Shown here in pieces: positions 25,701 through 39,800 of a stretch of 64,000 bases of DNA. The DNA is from Hydractinia symbiolongicarpus (lineage: Eukaryota; Cnidaria; Hydrozoa; Anthoathecata; Hydractiniidae). The notes beneath the pieces are model-generated. The model did not search any database. It was not told the origin of the DNA and saw only the letters and a list, made by a program, of their open reading frames with translations. Numbering within the stretch: the first letter of the stretch is position 1; the number at the start of each line of letters is the position of its first letter. Position numbers and translations under genes: made by a program. The DNA lies in the NCBI RefSeq assembly GCF_029227915.1, contig NC_079878.1, forward strand, positions 33,569,501 to 33,633,500. Reading direction: 5' to 3'.

Positions 25701-27564
25701 GTGAAAAAATAATTTAAAAAATCGTTCTGGAAATGAGTTTACTCCCTGGGTACTTCCTTTGTATACTTTTGACTATACGGGCCAAGTCGGGATTTACGGG
25801 AAATCGCGGGTTTTCGTTTGCCGGCGATTAAACTTCTTTTATTCAGCGTCCCATCAAATATGAAAATATTTTTGAAAACTACAAGTCTCATGCGTTTAGT
25901 GGTAAAAAAATAATATAAAAAATCGTTCGGGAAATGAGTTTACTCCCTGGGTACTTTCTTTGTATACTTTTGACTATACGGGCCAAGCCGGGATTTACGG
26001 GAAATCGCGGGTTTTCGTTTGCCGGCGATTAAACTTCTTTTATTCAGCGTCTTATCAAAAATGAAAACATTTTTAAAAACTACAAGTCTTATGCGTTTTA
26101 GTGGTGAAAAAATAATTTAAAAAATCGTTCTGGAAATGAGATTACTCACAGGGTACTTTCTTTGTATACATTCGACTATACGTGCCAAGCCCGGGATTTA
26201 CGAGAAATCGCGGGTTTTCGTTTGCCGGCGATTAAACTGCTTTTATTCAGCGTCTCATCAAAAATGAAAACATTTTTGAAAACTACAAGTCTCATGCGTT
26301 TTAGTGGTGAAAAAATAATATAAAAAATCGTTCGGGAAATGAGTTTACTCCCTGGGTACTTTCTTTGTATACTTTTGACTATACGGGCCAAGCCGGGATT
26401 TACGAGAAATCGCGGATTTTCGTTTCCCGGCGATTAAACTTCTTCTATTCAGCGTCCCATCAAATATGAAAATATTTTTGAAAACTACAAGTCTCATGCG
26501 TTTAGTGGTGAAAAAATAATTTAAAAAATCGTTCTGGAAATGAGTTTACTCCCTGGGTACTTCCTTTGTATACTTTTGACTATACGGGCCAAGTCGGGAT
26601 TTACGGGAAATCGCGGGTTTTCGTTTGCCGGCGATTAAACTTCTTTTATTCAGCGTCTCATCAAAAATGAAAACATTTTTAAAAACTACAAGTCTTATGC
26701 GTTTTAGTGGTGAAAAAATAATTTAAAAAATCGTTCTGGAAATGAGTTTACTCACAGGGTACTTTCTTTGTATACATTCGACTATACGTGCCAAGCCCGG
26801 GATTTACGAGAAATCGCGGGTTTTCGTTTGCCGGCGATTAAACTTCTTTTATTCAGCGTCTCATCAAAAATGAAAACATTTTTGAAAACTACAAGTCTCA
26901 TGCGTTTTAGTGGTGAAAAAATAATTTAAAAAATCGTTCTGGAAATGAGTTTACTCACAGGGTACTTTCTTTGTATACATTTGACTATACGGGCCAAGCC
27001 CGGGATTTACGGGAAATCGCGGGTTTTCGTTTGCCGGCGATTAAATTTTTTTATTCAGCGTCTCATCAAAAATGAAAACATTTTTAAAAACTACAAGTCT
27101 TATGCGTTTTAGTGGGGAAAATATAATTTAAAAAATCGTTCTGGAAATGAGTTTACTCCCTGGGTACTTTCTTTGTATACTTTTGACTATACGGGCCGAG
27201 TCCGGGATTTAGGGAAATCGCAGGTTTTCGTTTGCCGGCGATTAAACTTCTTTTATTCAGCGTCTCATCAAGAATGAAAGCATTTTTGAAAACTACAAGT
27301 CTCATGCGTTTTAGTGGTAAAAATATAATTTAAAAAATCGTTTTGGAAATGATTTTACTCCCTGGGTACTTTCTTTGTATACTTTTGACTATACGGGCCA
27401 AGCAGGGATTTACGGGAAATCGCGGGTTTTCGTTTGCCGGCGATTAAACTGCTTTTATTCAGCGTCTCATCAAAAATGAAAACATTTTTGAAAACTACAA
27501 GTCTCATGCGTTTTAGTGGTGAAAAAATAATTTAAAAAATCGTTCGGGAAATGATTTTACTCCC
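22712..27564 (+). repeat. S1/S2/S5 mosaic with 8-mer and 4-mer offsets
   Basis: About 23100-23400 matches 24720-25020 at offset 1620. GAGATTACTC is at 25332 and 26138 (806), and TACTTCCTTT at 25751 and 26558 (807). The GTGGGGAAAATATAATT tail variant first becomes frequent here. All sequence is Sat-1 and no gene was seen. Confidence 0.7.
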
Positions 27565-30500
27565 TGGGTACTTTCTTTGTATACATTCGACTATACGGGC
27601 CAAGCCCGGGATTTACGAGAAATCGCGGGTTTTCGTTTGCCGGCGATTAAACTTCTTTTATTCAGCGTCCCATCAAATATGAAAATATTTTTGAAAACTA
27701 CAAGTCTCATGCGTTTAGTGGTAAAAAAATAATATAAAAAATCGTTCGGGAAATGAGTTTACTCCCTGGGTACTTTCTTTGTATACTTTTGACTATACGG
27801 GCCAAGCCGGGATTTACGGGAAATCGCGGATTTTCGTTTCCCGGCGATTAAACTTCTTCTATTCAGCGTCCCATCAAATATGAAAATATTTTTGAAAACT
27901 ACAAGTCTCATGCGTTTAGTGGTGAAAAAATAATTTAAAAAATCGTTCTGGAAATGAGTTTACTCCCTGGGTACTTCCTTTGTATACTTTTGACTATACG
28001 GGCCAAGTCGGGATTTACGGGAAATCGCGGGTTTTCGTTTGCCGGCGATTAAACTTCTTTTATTCAGCGTCTCATCAAAAATGAAAACATTTTTAAAAAC
28101 TACAAGTCTTATGCGTTTTAGTGGTGAAAAAATAATTTAAAAAATCGTTCTGGAAATGAGTTTACTCACAGGGTACTTTCTTTGTATACATTCGACTATA
28201 CGTGCCAAGCCCGGGATTTACGAGAAATCGCGGGTTTTCGTTTGCCGGCGATTAAACTTCTTTTATTCAGCGTCTCATCAAAAATGAAAACATTTTTGAA
28301 AACTACAAGTCTCATGCGTTTTAGTGGTGAAAAAATAATTTAAAAAATCGTTCTGGAAATGAGTTTACTCACAGGGTACTTTCTTTGTATACATTTGACT
28401 ATACGGGCCAAGCCCGGGATTTACGGGAAATCGCGGGTTTTCGTTTGCCGGCGATTAAATTTTTTTATTCAGCGTCTCATCAAAAATGAAAACATTTTTA
28501 AAAACTACAAGTCTTATGCGTTTTAGTGGGGAAAATATAATTTAAAAAATCGTTCTGGAAATGAGTTTACTCCCTGGGTACTTTCTTTGTATACTTTTGA
28601 CTATACGGGCCGAGTCCGGGATTTAGGGAAATCGCAGGTTTTCGTTTGCCGGCGAATAAACTTCTTTTAATCAGCGTCTCATCAAAAATGAAAACATTTT
28701 TAAAAACTACAAGTCTCATGGGCTTTAGTGGTGAAAAAATAATTTAAAAAATCGTTCTGGAAATGAGTTTACTCACAGGGTACTTTCTTTGTATACATTC
28801 GACTATACGTGCCAAGCCCGGGATTTACGGGAAATCGCGGGTTTTCGTTTGCCAGCGATTAAACTTCTTTTATTCAGCGTCTCATCAAAAATGAAAACAT
28901 TTTTGAAAACTACAAGTCTCATGCGTTTTAGTGGTGAAAAAATAATTTAAAAAATCGTTCGGGAAATGAGTTTACTCCCTGGGTACTTTCTTTGTATACT
29001 TTTGACTATACGGGCCAAGCCGGGATTTACGGGAAATCTCGGGTTTTCGTTTGCCGACGATTAAACTTCTTTTATTCTGCGTCTCATCAAAAATGAAAAC
29101 ACTTTTGAAAACTACAAGTCTCATGCGTTTTAGTGGTGAAAAAATAATTTAAAAAATCGTTCGGGAAATGATTTTACTCCCTGGGTACTTTCTTTGTATA
29201 CATTCGACTATACGGGCCAAGCCCGGGATTTACGAGAAATCGCGGGTTTTCGTTTGCCGGCGATTAAACTTCTTTTATTCAGCGTCCCATCAAATATGAA
29301 AATATTTTTGAAAACTACAAGTCTCATGCGTTTAGTGGTAAAAAAATAATATAAAAAATCGTTCGGGAAATGAGTTTACTCCCTGGGTACTTTCTTTGTA
29401 TACTTTTGACTATACGGGCCAAGCCGGGATTTACGGGAAATCGCGGGTTTTCGTTTGCCGGCGATTAAACTTCTTTTATTCAGCGTCTCATCAAAAATGA
29501 AAACATTTTTAAAAACTACAAGTCTTATGCGTTTTAGTGGTGAAAAAATAATTTAAAAAATCGTTCTGGAAATGAGAATACTCACAGGGTACTTTCTTTG
29601 TATACATTCGACTATACGTGCCAAGCCCGGGATTTACGAGAAATCGCGGGTTTTCGTTTGCCGGCGATTAAACTTCTTTTATTCAGCGTCCCATCAAATA
29701 TGAAAATATTTTTGAAAACTACAAGTCTCATGCGTTTAGTGGTAAAAAAATAATATAAAAAATCGTTCGGGAAATGAGTTTACTCCCTGGGTACTTTCTT
29801 TGTATACTTTTGACTATACGGGCCAAGCCGGGATTTACGGGAAATCGCGGATTTTCGTTTCCCGGCGATTAAACTTCTTCTATTCAGCGTCCCATCAAAT
29901 ATGAAAATATTTTTGAAAACTACAAGTCTCATGCGTTTAGTGGTGAAAAAATAATTTAAAAAATCGTTCTGGAAATGAGTTTACTCCCTGGGTACTTCCT
30001 TTGTATACTTTTGACTATACGGGCCAAGTCGGGATTTACGGGAAATCGCGGGTTTTCGTTTGCCGGCGATTAAACTTCTTTTATTCAGCGTCTCATCAAA
30101 AATGAAAACATTTTTAAAAACTACAAGTCTTATGCGTTTTAGTGGTGAAAAAATAATTTAAAAAATCGTTCTGGAAATGAGTTTACTCACAGGGTACTTT
30201 CTTTGTATACATTCGACTATACGTGCCAAGCCCGGGATTTACGAGAAATCGCGGGTTTTCGTTTGCCGGCGATTAAACTTCTTTTATTCAGCGTCTCATC
30301 AAAAATGAAAACATTTTTGAAAACTACAAGTCTCATGCGTTTTAGTGGTGAAAAAATAATTTAAAAAATCGTTCTGGAAATGAGTTTACTCACAGGGTAC
30401 TTTCTTTGTATACATTTGACTATACGGGCCAAGCCCGGGATTTACGGGAAATCGCGGGTTTTCGTTTGCCGGCGATTAAATTTTTTTATTCAGCGTCTCA

Positions 30501-31182
30501 TCAAAAATGAAAACATTTTTAAAAACTACAAGTCTTATGCGTTTTAGTGGGGAAAATATAATTTAAAAAATCGTTCTGGAAATGAGTTTACTCCCTGGGT
30601 ACTTTCTTTGTATACTTTTGACTATACGGGCCGAGTCCGGGATTTAGGGAAATCGCAGGTTTTCGTTTGCCGGCGAATAAACTTCTTTTAATCAGCGTCT
30701 CATCAAAAATGAAAACATTTTTAAAAACTACAAGTCTCATGGGCTTTAGTGGTGAAAAAATAATTTAAAAAATCGTTCTGGAAATGAGTTTACTCACAGG
30801 GTACTTTCTTTGTATACATTCGACTATACGTGCCAAGCCCGGGATTTACGGGAAATCGCGGGTTTTCGTTTGCCAGCGATTAAACTTCTTTTATTCAGCG
30901 TCTCATCAAAAATGAAAACATTTTTGAAAACTACAAGTCTCATGCGTTTTAGTGGTGAAAAAATAATTTAAAAAATCGTTCGGGAAATGAGTTTACTCCC
31001 TGGGTACTTTCTTTGTATACTTTTGACTATACGGGCCAAGCCGGGATTTACGGGAAATCTCGGGTTTTCGTTTGCCGACGATTAAACTTCTTTTATTCTG
31101 CGTCTCATCAAAAATGAAAACACTTTTGAAAACTACAAGTCTCATGCGTTTTAGTGGTGAAAAAATAATTTAAAAAATCGTT
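27565..31182 (+). repeat. 1.6-kb segmental duplication pair, offset 2021 bp (10 monomers)
   Basis: About 27565-29161 matches about 29586-31182. TACTTCCTTT is at 27972 and 29993, TTAAATTTTTTTATTC (a shortened run) at 28455 and 30476, GGGCTTTAG at 28720 and 30741, and CACTTTTGAA at 29100 and 31121. The shortened run also occurs at 27041, so its monomer has at least three copies. The pair ends at TTCGGG versus TTCTGG. Confidence 0.8.
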
Positions 31183-32690
31183 CTGGAAATGAGTTTACTC
31201 ACAGGGTACTTTCTTTGTATACATTCGACTATACGGGCCAAGCCCGGGATTTACGGGAAATCGCGGGTTTTCGTTTGCCGGCGATTAAACTTCTTTTATT
31301 CAGCGTCTCATCAAAAATGAAAACATTTTTAAAAACTACAAGTCTTATGCGTTTTAGTGGGGAAAATATAATTTAAAAAATCGTTCTGGAAATGAGTTTA
31401 ATCCCTGGGTACTTTCTTTGTATACTTTTAACTATACGGGCCGAGTCCGGGATTTAGGGAAATCGCAGGTTTTCGTTTGCCGGCGATTAAACTTCTTTTA
31501 TTCAGCGTCTCATCAAGAATGAAAGCATTTTTGAAAACTACAAGTCTCATGCGTTTTAGTGGTAAAAATATAATTTAAAAAATCGTTTTGGAAATGATTT
31601 TACTCCCTGGGTACTTTCTTTGTATACTTTTGACTATACGGGCCAAGCAGGGATTTACGGGAAATCGCGGGTTTTCGTTTGCCGGCGAATAAACTTCTTT
31701 TAATCAGCGTCTCATCAAAAATGAAAACATTTTTAAAAACTACAAGTCTCATGGGCTTTAGTGGTGAAAAAATAATTTACAAAATCGTTCTGGAAAGGAG
31801 TTTACTCACAGGGTACTTTTTTTGTATACATTCGACTATACGTGCCAAGCCCGGGATTTACGGGAAATCGCGGGTTTTCGTTTGCCAGCGATTAAACTTC
31901 TTTTATTCAGCGTCTCATCAAAAATGAAAACATTTTTGAAAACTACAAGTCTCATGCGTTTTAGTGGTGAAAAAATAATTTAAAAAATCGTTCGGGAAAT
32001 GAGTTTACTCCCTGGGTACTTTCTTTGTATACTTTTGACTATACGGGCCGAGTCCGGGATTTAGGGAAATTGCAGGTTTTCGTTTGCCGGCGATTAAACT
32101 GCTTTTATTCAGCGTCTCATCAAAAATGAAAACATTTTTGAAAACTACAAGTCTCATGCGTTTTAGTGGTGAAAAAATAATTTAAAAAATCGTTCGGGAA
32201 ATGATTTTACTCCCTGGGTACTTTCTTTGTATACTTTTGACTATACGGGCCAAGCCGGGATTTACGGGAAATCGCGGGTTTTCGTTTGCCGGCGATTAAA
32301 CTTCTTTTATTCAGCGTCTCATCAAAAATGAAAACATTTTTAAAAACTACAAGTCTCATGGGCTTTAGTGGTGAAAAAATAATTTAAAAAATCGTTCTGG
32401 AAATGAGTTTACTCACAGGGTACTTTCTTTGTATACATTCGACTATACGTGCCAAGCCCGAGATTTACGGGAAATCGCGGGTTTTCGTTTGCCAGCGATT
32501 AAACTTCTTTTATTCAGCGTCTCATCAAAAATGAAAACATTTTTGAAAACTACAAGTCTCATGCGTTTTAGTGGTGAAAAAATAATTTAAAAAATCGTTC
32601 GGGAAATGAGTTTACTCCCTGGGTACTTTCTTTGTATACTTTTGACTATACGGGCCAAGCCGGGATTTACGGGAAATCTCGGGTTTTCGT
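31183..32690 (+). repeat. S1/S2/S3 monomers, including a GGGCTTTAG run
   Basis: GGGCTTTAG occurs at 31753 and 32360 (607 bp, three monomers). The unit at 31679-31927 has AATTTACAAAATC instead of AATTTAAAAAATC, which removes a stop codon. Only satellite is present. Confidence 0.7.
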
Positions 32691-34283
32691 TTGCCGACGA
32701 TTAAACTTCTTTTATTCTGCGTCTCATCAAAAATGAAAACATTTTTGAAAACTACAAGTCTCATGCGTTTTAGTGGTGAAAAAATAATTTAAAAAATCGT
32801 TCTGGAAATGAGTTTACTCACAGGGTACTTTCTTTGTATACATTCGACTATACGGGCCAAGCCCGGGATTTACGGGAAATCGCGGGTTTTCGTTTGCCGG
32901 CGATTAAACTTCTTTTATTCAGCGTCTCATCAAAAATGAAAACATTTTTAAAAACTACAAGTCTTATGCGTTTTAGTGGGGAAAATATAATTTAAAAAAT
33001 CGTTCTGGAAATGAGTTTACTCCCTGGGTACTTTCTTTGTATACTTTTGACTATACGGGCCGAGTCAGGGATTTAGGGAAATCGCAGGTTTTCGTTTGCC
33101 GGCGATTAAACTTCTTTTATTCAGCGTCTCATCAAGAATGAAAGCATTTTTGAAAACTACAAGTCTCATGCGTTTTAGTGGTAAAAATATAATTTAAAAA
33201 ATCGTTTTGGAAATGAGTTTACTCACAGGGTACTTTCTTTGTATACATTCGACTATACGGGTCAAGCCCGGGATTTACGGGAAATCGCGGGTTTTCGTTT
33301 GCCGACGATTAAACTTCTTTTATTCTGCGCCTCATCAAAAATGAAAACATTTTTGAAAACTACAAGTCTCATGCGTTTTAGTGGTGAAAAAATAATTTAA
33401 AAAATCGTTCTGGAAATGAGTTTACTCACAGGGTACTTTCTTTGTATACATTCGACTATACGGGCCAAGCCCGGGATTTACGGGAAATCGCGGGTTTTCG
33501 TTTGCCGGCGATTAAACTTCTTTTATTCAGCGTCTCATCAAAAATGAAAACATTTTTAAAAACTACAAGTCTTATGCGTTTTAGTGGGGAAAATATAATT
33601 TAAAAAATCGTTCTGGAAATGAGTTTACTCCCTGGGTACTTTCTTTGTATACTTTTGACTATACGGGCCGAGTCAGGGATTTAGGGAAATCGCAGGTTTT
33701 CGTTTGCCGGCGATTAAACTTCTTTTATTCAGCGTCTCATCAAGAATGAAAGCATTTTTGAAAACTACAAGTCTCATGCGTTTTAGTGGTAAAAATATAA
33801 TTTAAAAAATCGTTTTGGAAATGAGTTTACTCACAGGGTACTTTCTTTGTATACATTCGACTATACGGGTCAAGCCCGGGATTTACGGGAAATCGCGGGT
33901 TTTCGTTTGCCGACGATTAAACTTCTTTTATTCTGCGTCTCATCAAAAATGAAAACATTTTTGAAAACTACAAGTCTCATGCGTTTTAGTGGTGAAAAAA
34001 TAATTTAAAAAATCGTTCTGGAAATGAGTTTACTCACAGGGTACTTTCTTTGTATACATTCGACTATACGGGCCAAGCCCGGGATTTACGGGAAATCGCG
34101 GGTTTTCGTTTGCCGGCGATTAAACTTCTTTTATTCAGCGTCTCATCAAAAATGAAAACATTTTTAAAAACTACAAGTCTTATGCGTTTTAGTGGGGAAA
34201 ATATAATTTAAAAAATCGTTCTGGAAATGAGTTTACTCCCTGGGTACTTTCTTTGTATACTTTTGACTATACGGGCCGAGTCC
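32691..34283 (+). repeat. Trimeric higher-order repeat, 608 bp, about 2.6 copies
   Basis: CGAGTCAGGG is at 33061 and 33669, and the rare GGGTCAAGCCC, with its GTCAAG at 33261 and 33869, recurs at the same 608-bp spacing. Each period holds an S1 unit with TTGCCGACG, an S1 unit ending in GTGGGGAAAATATA, and an S3-like unit with ATTTAGGGAAATCGCAGG. The third copy breaks near 34283, where the ATTTACGGG form returns. Confidence 0.85.
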
Positions 34284-36830
34284 GGGATTTACGGGAAATT
34301 GCGGATTTTCGTTTCCCGGCGATTAAACTTCTTCTATTCAGCGTCCAATCAAATATGAAAATATTTTTGAAAACTACAAGTCTCATGCGTTTAGTGGTAA
34401 AAAAATAATATAAAAAATCGTTCGGGAAATGAGTTTACTCCCTGGGTACTTTCTTTGTATACTTTTGACTATACGGGCCAAGCCGGGATTTACGGGAAAT
34501 CGCGGGTTTTCGTTTGCCGGCGATTAAACTTCTTTTATTCAGCGTCTCATCAAAAATGAAAACATTTTTAAAAACTACAAGTCTTATGCGTTTTAGTGGT
34601 GAAAAAATAATTTAAAAAATCGTTCTGGAAATGAGTTTACTCACAGGGTACTTTCTTTGTATACATTCGACTATACGTGCCAAGCCCGGGATTTTCGAGA
34701 AATCGCGGGTTTTCGTTTGCCGGCGATTAAACTTCTTTTATTCAGCGTCTCATCAAAAATGAAAACATTTTTGAAAACTACAAGTCTCATGCGTTTTAGT
34801 GGTGAAAAAATAATTTAAAAAATCGTTCGGGAAATGAGTTCACTCCCTGGGTACTTTCTTTGTATACTTTTGACTATACGGGCCAAGCCGGGATTTACGG
34901 GAAATCTCGGGTTTTCGTTTGCCGGTGATTAACCTTCTTTTATTCTGCGTCTCATCAAAAATGAAAACATTTTTGAAAACTACAAGTCTCATGCGTTTTA
35001 GTGGTGAAAAAATAATTTAAAAAATCGTTCTGGAAATGAGTTTACTCACAGGGTACTTTCTTTGTATACATTCGACTATACGGGCCAAGCCCGGGATTTA
35101 CGGGAAATCGCGGGTTTTCGTTTGCCGGCGATTAAACTTCTTTTATTCAGCGTCTCATCAAAAATGAAAACATTTTTAAAAACTACAAGTCTTATGCGTT
35201 TTAGTGGGGAAAATATAATTTAAAAAATCGTTCTGGAAATGAGTTTACTCCCTGGGTACTTTCTTTGTATACTTTTGACTATACGGGCCGAGTCCGGGAT
35301 TTAGGGAAATCGCAGGTTTTCGTTTGCCGGCGATTAAACTGCTTTTATTCAGCGTCTCATCAAAAATGAAAACATTTTAGAAAACTACAAGTCTCATGCG
35401 TTTTAGTGGTGAAAAAATAATTTAAAAAATCGTTCGGGAAATGATTTTACTCCCTGGGTACTTTCTTTGTATACTTTTGACTATACGGGCCAAGCCCGTG
35501 ATTTACGGGAAATCGCGGGTTTTCGTTTGCCGGCGATTAAACTTCTTTTATTCTGCGTCTCATCAAAAATGAAAACATTTTTGAAAACTACAAGTCTCAT
35601 GCGTTTTAGTGGTGAAAAAATAATTTAAAAAATCGTTCTGGAAATGAGTTTACTCACAGGGTACTTTTTTTGTATACATTCGACTATACGGGCCAAGCCC
35701 GGGATTTACGGGAAATCGCGGGTTTTCGTTTGCCGGCGATTAAACTTCTTTTATTCAGCGTCTCATCAAAAATGAAAACATTTTTAAAAACTACAAGTCT
35801 TATGCGTTTTAGTGGGGAAAATATAATTTAAAAAATCGTTCTGGAAATGAGTTTACTCCCTGGGTACTTTCTTTGTATACTTTTGACTATACGGGCCGAG
35901 TCCGGGATTTAGGGAAATCGCAGGTTTTCGTTTGCCGGCGATTAAACTGCTTTTATTCAGCGTCTCATCAAAAATGAAAACATTTTAGAAAACTACAAGT
36001 CTCATGCGTTTTAGTGGTGAAAAAATAATTTAAAAAATCGTTCGGGAAATGATTTTACTCCCTGGGTACTTTCTTTGTATACTTTTGACTATACGGGCCA
36101 AGCCCGGGATTTACGGGAAATCGCGGGTTTTCGTTTGCCGGCGATTAAACTTCTTTTATTCAGCGTCTCATCAAAAATGAAAACATTTTTAAAAACTACA
36201 AGTCTTATGCGTTTTAGTGGGGAAAATATAATTTAAAAAATCGTTCTGGAAATGAGTTTACTCCCTGGGTACTTTCTTTGTATACTTTTGACTATACGGG
36301 CCGAGTCCGGGATTTAGGGAAATCGCAGGTTTTCGTTTGCCGGCGATTAAACTGCTTTTATTCAGCGTCTCATCAAAAATGAAAACATTTTAGAAAACTA
36401 CAAGTCTCATGCGTTTTAGTGGTGAAAAAATAATTTAAAAAATCGTTCGGGAAATGATTTTACTCCCTGGGTACTTTCTTTGTATACTTTTGACTATACG
36501 GGCCAAGCCCGGGATTTACGGGAAATCGCGGGTTTTCGTTTGCCGGCGATTAAAATTCTTTTATTCAGCGTCTCATCAAAAATGAAAACATTTTTATAAA
36601 CTACAAGTCTTATGCGTTTTAGTGGGGAAAATATAATTTAAAAAATCGTTCTGGAAATGAGTTTTCTCCCTGGGTACTTTCTCTGTATACTTTTGACTAT
36701 ACGGGCCGAGTCCGGGATTTAGGGAAATTGCAGGTTTTCGTTTGCCGGCGATTAAACTGCTTTTATTCAGCGTCTCATTAAAAATGAAAACATTTTTGAA
36801 AACTACAAGTCTCATGCGTTTTAGTGGTGA
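34284..36830 (+). repeat. Trimer/dimer repeats marked by the CATTTTAGAAAAC variant
   Basis: AACATTTTAG occurs at 35371, 35979 and 36384, offsets of 608 and 405 bp (three and two monomers). One S5 unit lies at about 34345-34430. A one-base change in the dyad (TTTTTGAAAAC to TTTTAGAAAAC) makes this a convenient lineage marker. Confidence 0.75.
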
Positions 36831-39800
36831 AAAAATAATTTAAAAAATCGTTCGGGAAATGAGTTTACTCCCTGGGTACTTTCTTTGTATACTTTTGACT
36901 ATACGGGCCAAGCCGGGATTTACGGGAACTCTCGGGTTTTCGTTTGCCGACGATTAAACTTCTTTTATTCTGCGTCTCATCAAAAATGAAAACATTTTTG
37001 AAAACTACAAGTCTCATGCGTTTTAGTGGTGAAAAAATAATTTAAAAAATCGTTCTGGAAATGAGTTTACTCACAGGGTACTTTCTTTGTATACATTCGA
37101 CTATACGGGCCAAGCCCGGGATTTACGGGAAATCGCGGGTTTTCGTTTGCCGGCGATTAAACTTCTTTTATTCAGCGTCTCATCAAAAATGAAAACATTT
37201 TTAAAAACTACAAGTCTTATGCGTTTTAGTGGGGAAAATATAATTTAAAAAATCGTTCTGGAAATGAGTTTACTCCCTGGGTACTTTCTTTGTATACTTT
37301 TGACTATACGGGCCGAGTCCGGGATTTAGGGAAATCGCAGGTTTTCGTTTGCCGGCGATTAAACTGCTTTTATTCAGCGTCTCATCAAAAATGAAAACAT
37401 TTTTGAAAACTACAAGTCTCATGCGTTTTAGTGGTGAAAAAATAATTTAAAAAATCGTTCGGGAAATGATTTTACTCCCTGGGTACTTTCTTTGTATACT
37501 TTTGACTATACGGGCCAAGCCCGGGATTTACGGGAAATCGCGGGTTTTCGGTTGCCGGCGATTAAACTTCTTTTATTCAGCGTCTCATCAAAAATGAAAA
37601 CATTTTTAAAAACTACAAGTCTTGTGCGTTTTAGTGGGGAAAATATAATTCAAAAAATCGTTCTGGAAATGAGTTTACTCCCTGGGTACTTTCTTTGTAT
37701 ACTTTTGACTATACGGGCCGAGTCCGGGATTTAGGGAAATTGCAGGTTTTCGTTTGCCGGCGATTAAACTGCTTTTATTCAGCGTCTCATTAAAAATGAA
37801 AACATTTTTGAAAACTACAAGTCTCATGCGTTTTAGTGGTGAAAAAAGTAATTTAAAAAATTGTTCGGGAAATGATTTTACTCCCTGGGTACTTTCTTTG
37901 TATACTTTTGACTATACGGGCCAAGCAGGGATTTACGGGAAATCGCGGGTTTTCGTTTGCCGGCGAATAAACTTCTTTTATTCAGCGTCTCATCAAAACT
38001 GAAAACATTTTTAAAAACTACAAGTCTCATGGGCTTTAGTGGTGAAAAAATAATTTACAAAATCGTTCTGGAAAGGAGTTTACTCACAGGGTACTTTCTT
38101 TGTATACATTCGACTATACGTGCCAAGCCCGGGATTTACGGGAAATCGCGGGTTTTCGTTTGCCAGCGATTAAACTTCTTTTATTCAGCGTCTCATCAAA
38201 AATGAAAACATTTTTGAAAACTACAAGTCTCATGCGTTTTAGTGGTGAAAAAATAATTTAAAAAATCGTTCGGGAAATGAGTTTACTCCCTGGGTACTTT
38301 CTTTGTATACTTTTGACTATACGGGCCGAGTCCGGGATTTAGGGAAATCGCAGGTTTTCGTTTGCCGGCGATTAAACTGCTTTTATTCAGCGTCTCATCA
38401 AAAATGAAAACATTTTTGAAAACTACAAGTCTCATGCGTTTTAGTGGTGAAAAAATAATTTAAAAAATCGTTCGGGAAATGATTTTACTCCCTGGGTACT
38501 TTCTTTGTATACTTTTGACTATACGGGCCAAGCCGGGATTTACGGGAAATCGCGGGTTTTCGTTTGCCGGCGATTAAACTTCTTTTATTCAGCGTCTCAT
38601 CAAAAATGAAAACATTTTTAAAATCTACAAGTCTCATGGGCTTTAGTGGTGAAAAAATAATTTAAAAAATCGTTCTGGAAATGAGTTTACTCACAGGGTA
38701 CTTTCTTTGTATACATTCGACTATACGTGCCAAGCCCGGGATTTACGGGAAATCGCGGGTTTTCGTTTGCCAGCGATTAAACTTCTTTTATTCAGCGTCT
38801 CATCAAAAATGAAAACATTTTTGAAAACTACAAGTCTCATGCGTTTTAGTGGTGAAAAAATAATTTAAAAAATCGTTCGGGAAATGAGTTTACTCCCTGG
38901 GTACTTTCTTTGTATACTTTTGACTATACGGGCCAAGCCGGGATTTACGGGAAATCTCGGGTTTTCGTTTGCCGACGATTAAACTTCTTTTATTCTGCGT
39001 CTCATCAAAAATGAAAACATTTTTGAAAACTACAAGTCTCATGCGTTTTAGTGGTGAAAAAATAATTTAAAAAATCATTCTGGAAATGAGTTTACTCACA
39101 GGGTACTTTCTTTGTATACATTCGACTATACGGGCCAAGCCCGGGATTTACGGGAAATCGCGGGTTTTCGTTTGCCGGCGATTAAACTTCTTTTATTCAG
39201 CGTCTCATCAAAAATGAAAACATTTTTAAAAACTACAAGTCTTATGCGTTTTAGTGGGGAAAATATAATTTAAAAAATCGTTCTGGAAATGAGTTTACTC
39301 CCTGGGTACTTTCTTTGTATACTTTTGACTATACGGGCCGAGTCCGGGATTTAGGGAAATCGCAGGTTTTCGTTTGCCGGCGAATAAACTGCTTTTATTC
39401 AGCGTCTCATCAAAAATGAAAACATTTTTGAAAACTACAAGTCTCATGCGTTTTAGTGGTGAAAAAATAACTTAAAAAATCGTTCGGGAAATGATTTTAC
39501 TCCCTGGGTACTTTCTTTGTATACTTTTGACTATACGGGCCAAGCCCGGGATTTACGGGAAATCGCGGGTTTTCGGTTGCCGGCGATTAAACTTCTTTTA
39601 TTCAGCGTCTCATCAAAAATGAAAACATTTTTAAAAACTACAAGTCTTGTGCGTTTTAGTGGGGAAAATATAATTCAAAAAATCGTTCTGGAAATGAGTT
39701 TACTCCCTGGGTACTTTCTTTGTATACTTTTGACTATACGGGCCGAGTCCGGGATTTAGGGAAATTGCAGGTTTTCGTTTGCCGGCGATTAAACTGCTTT

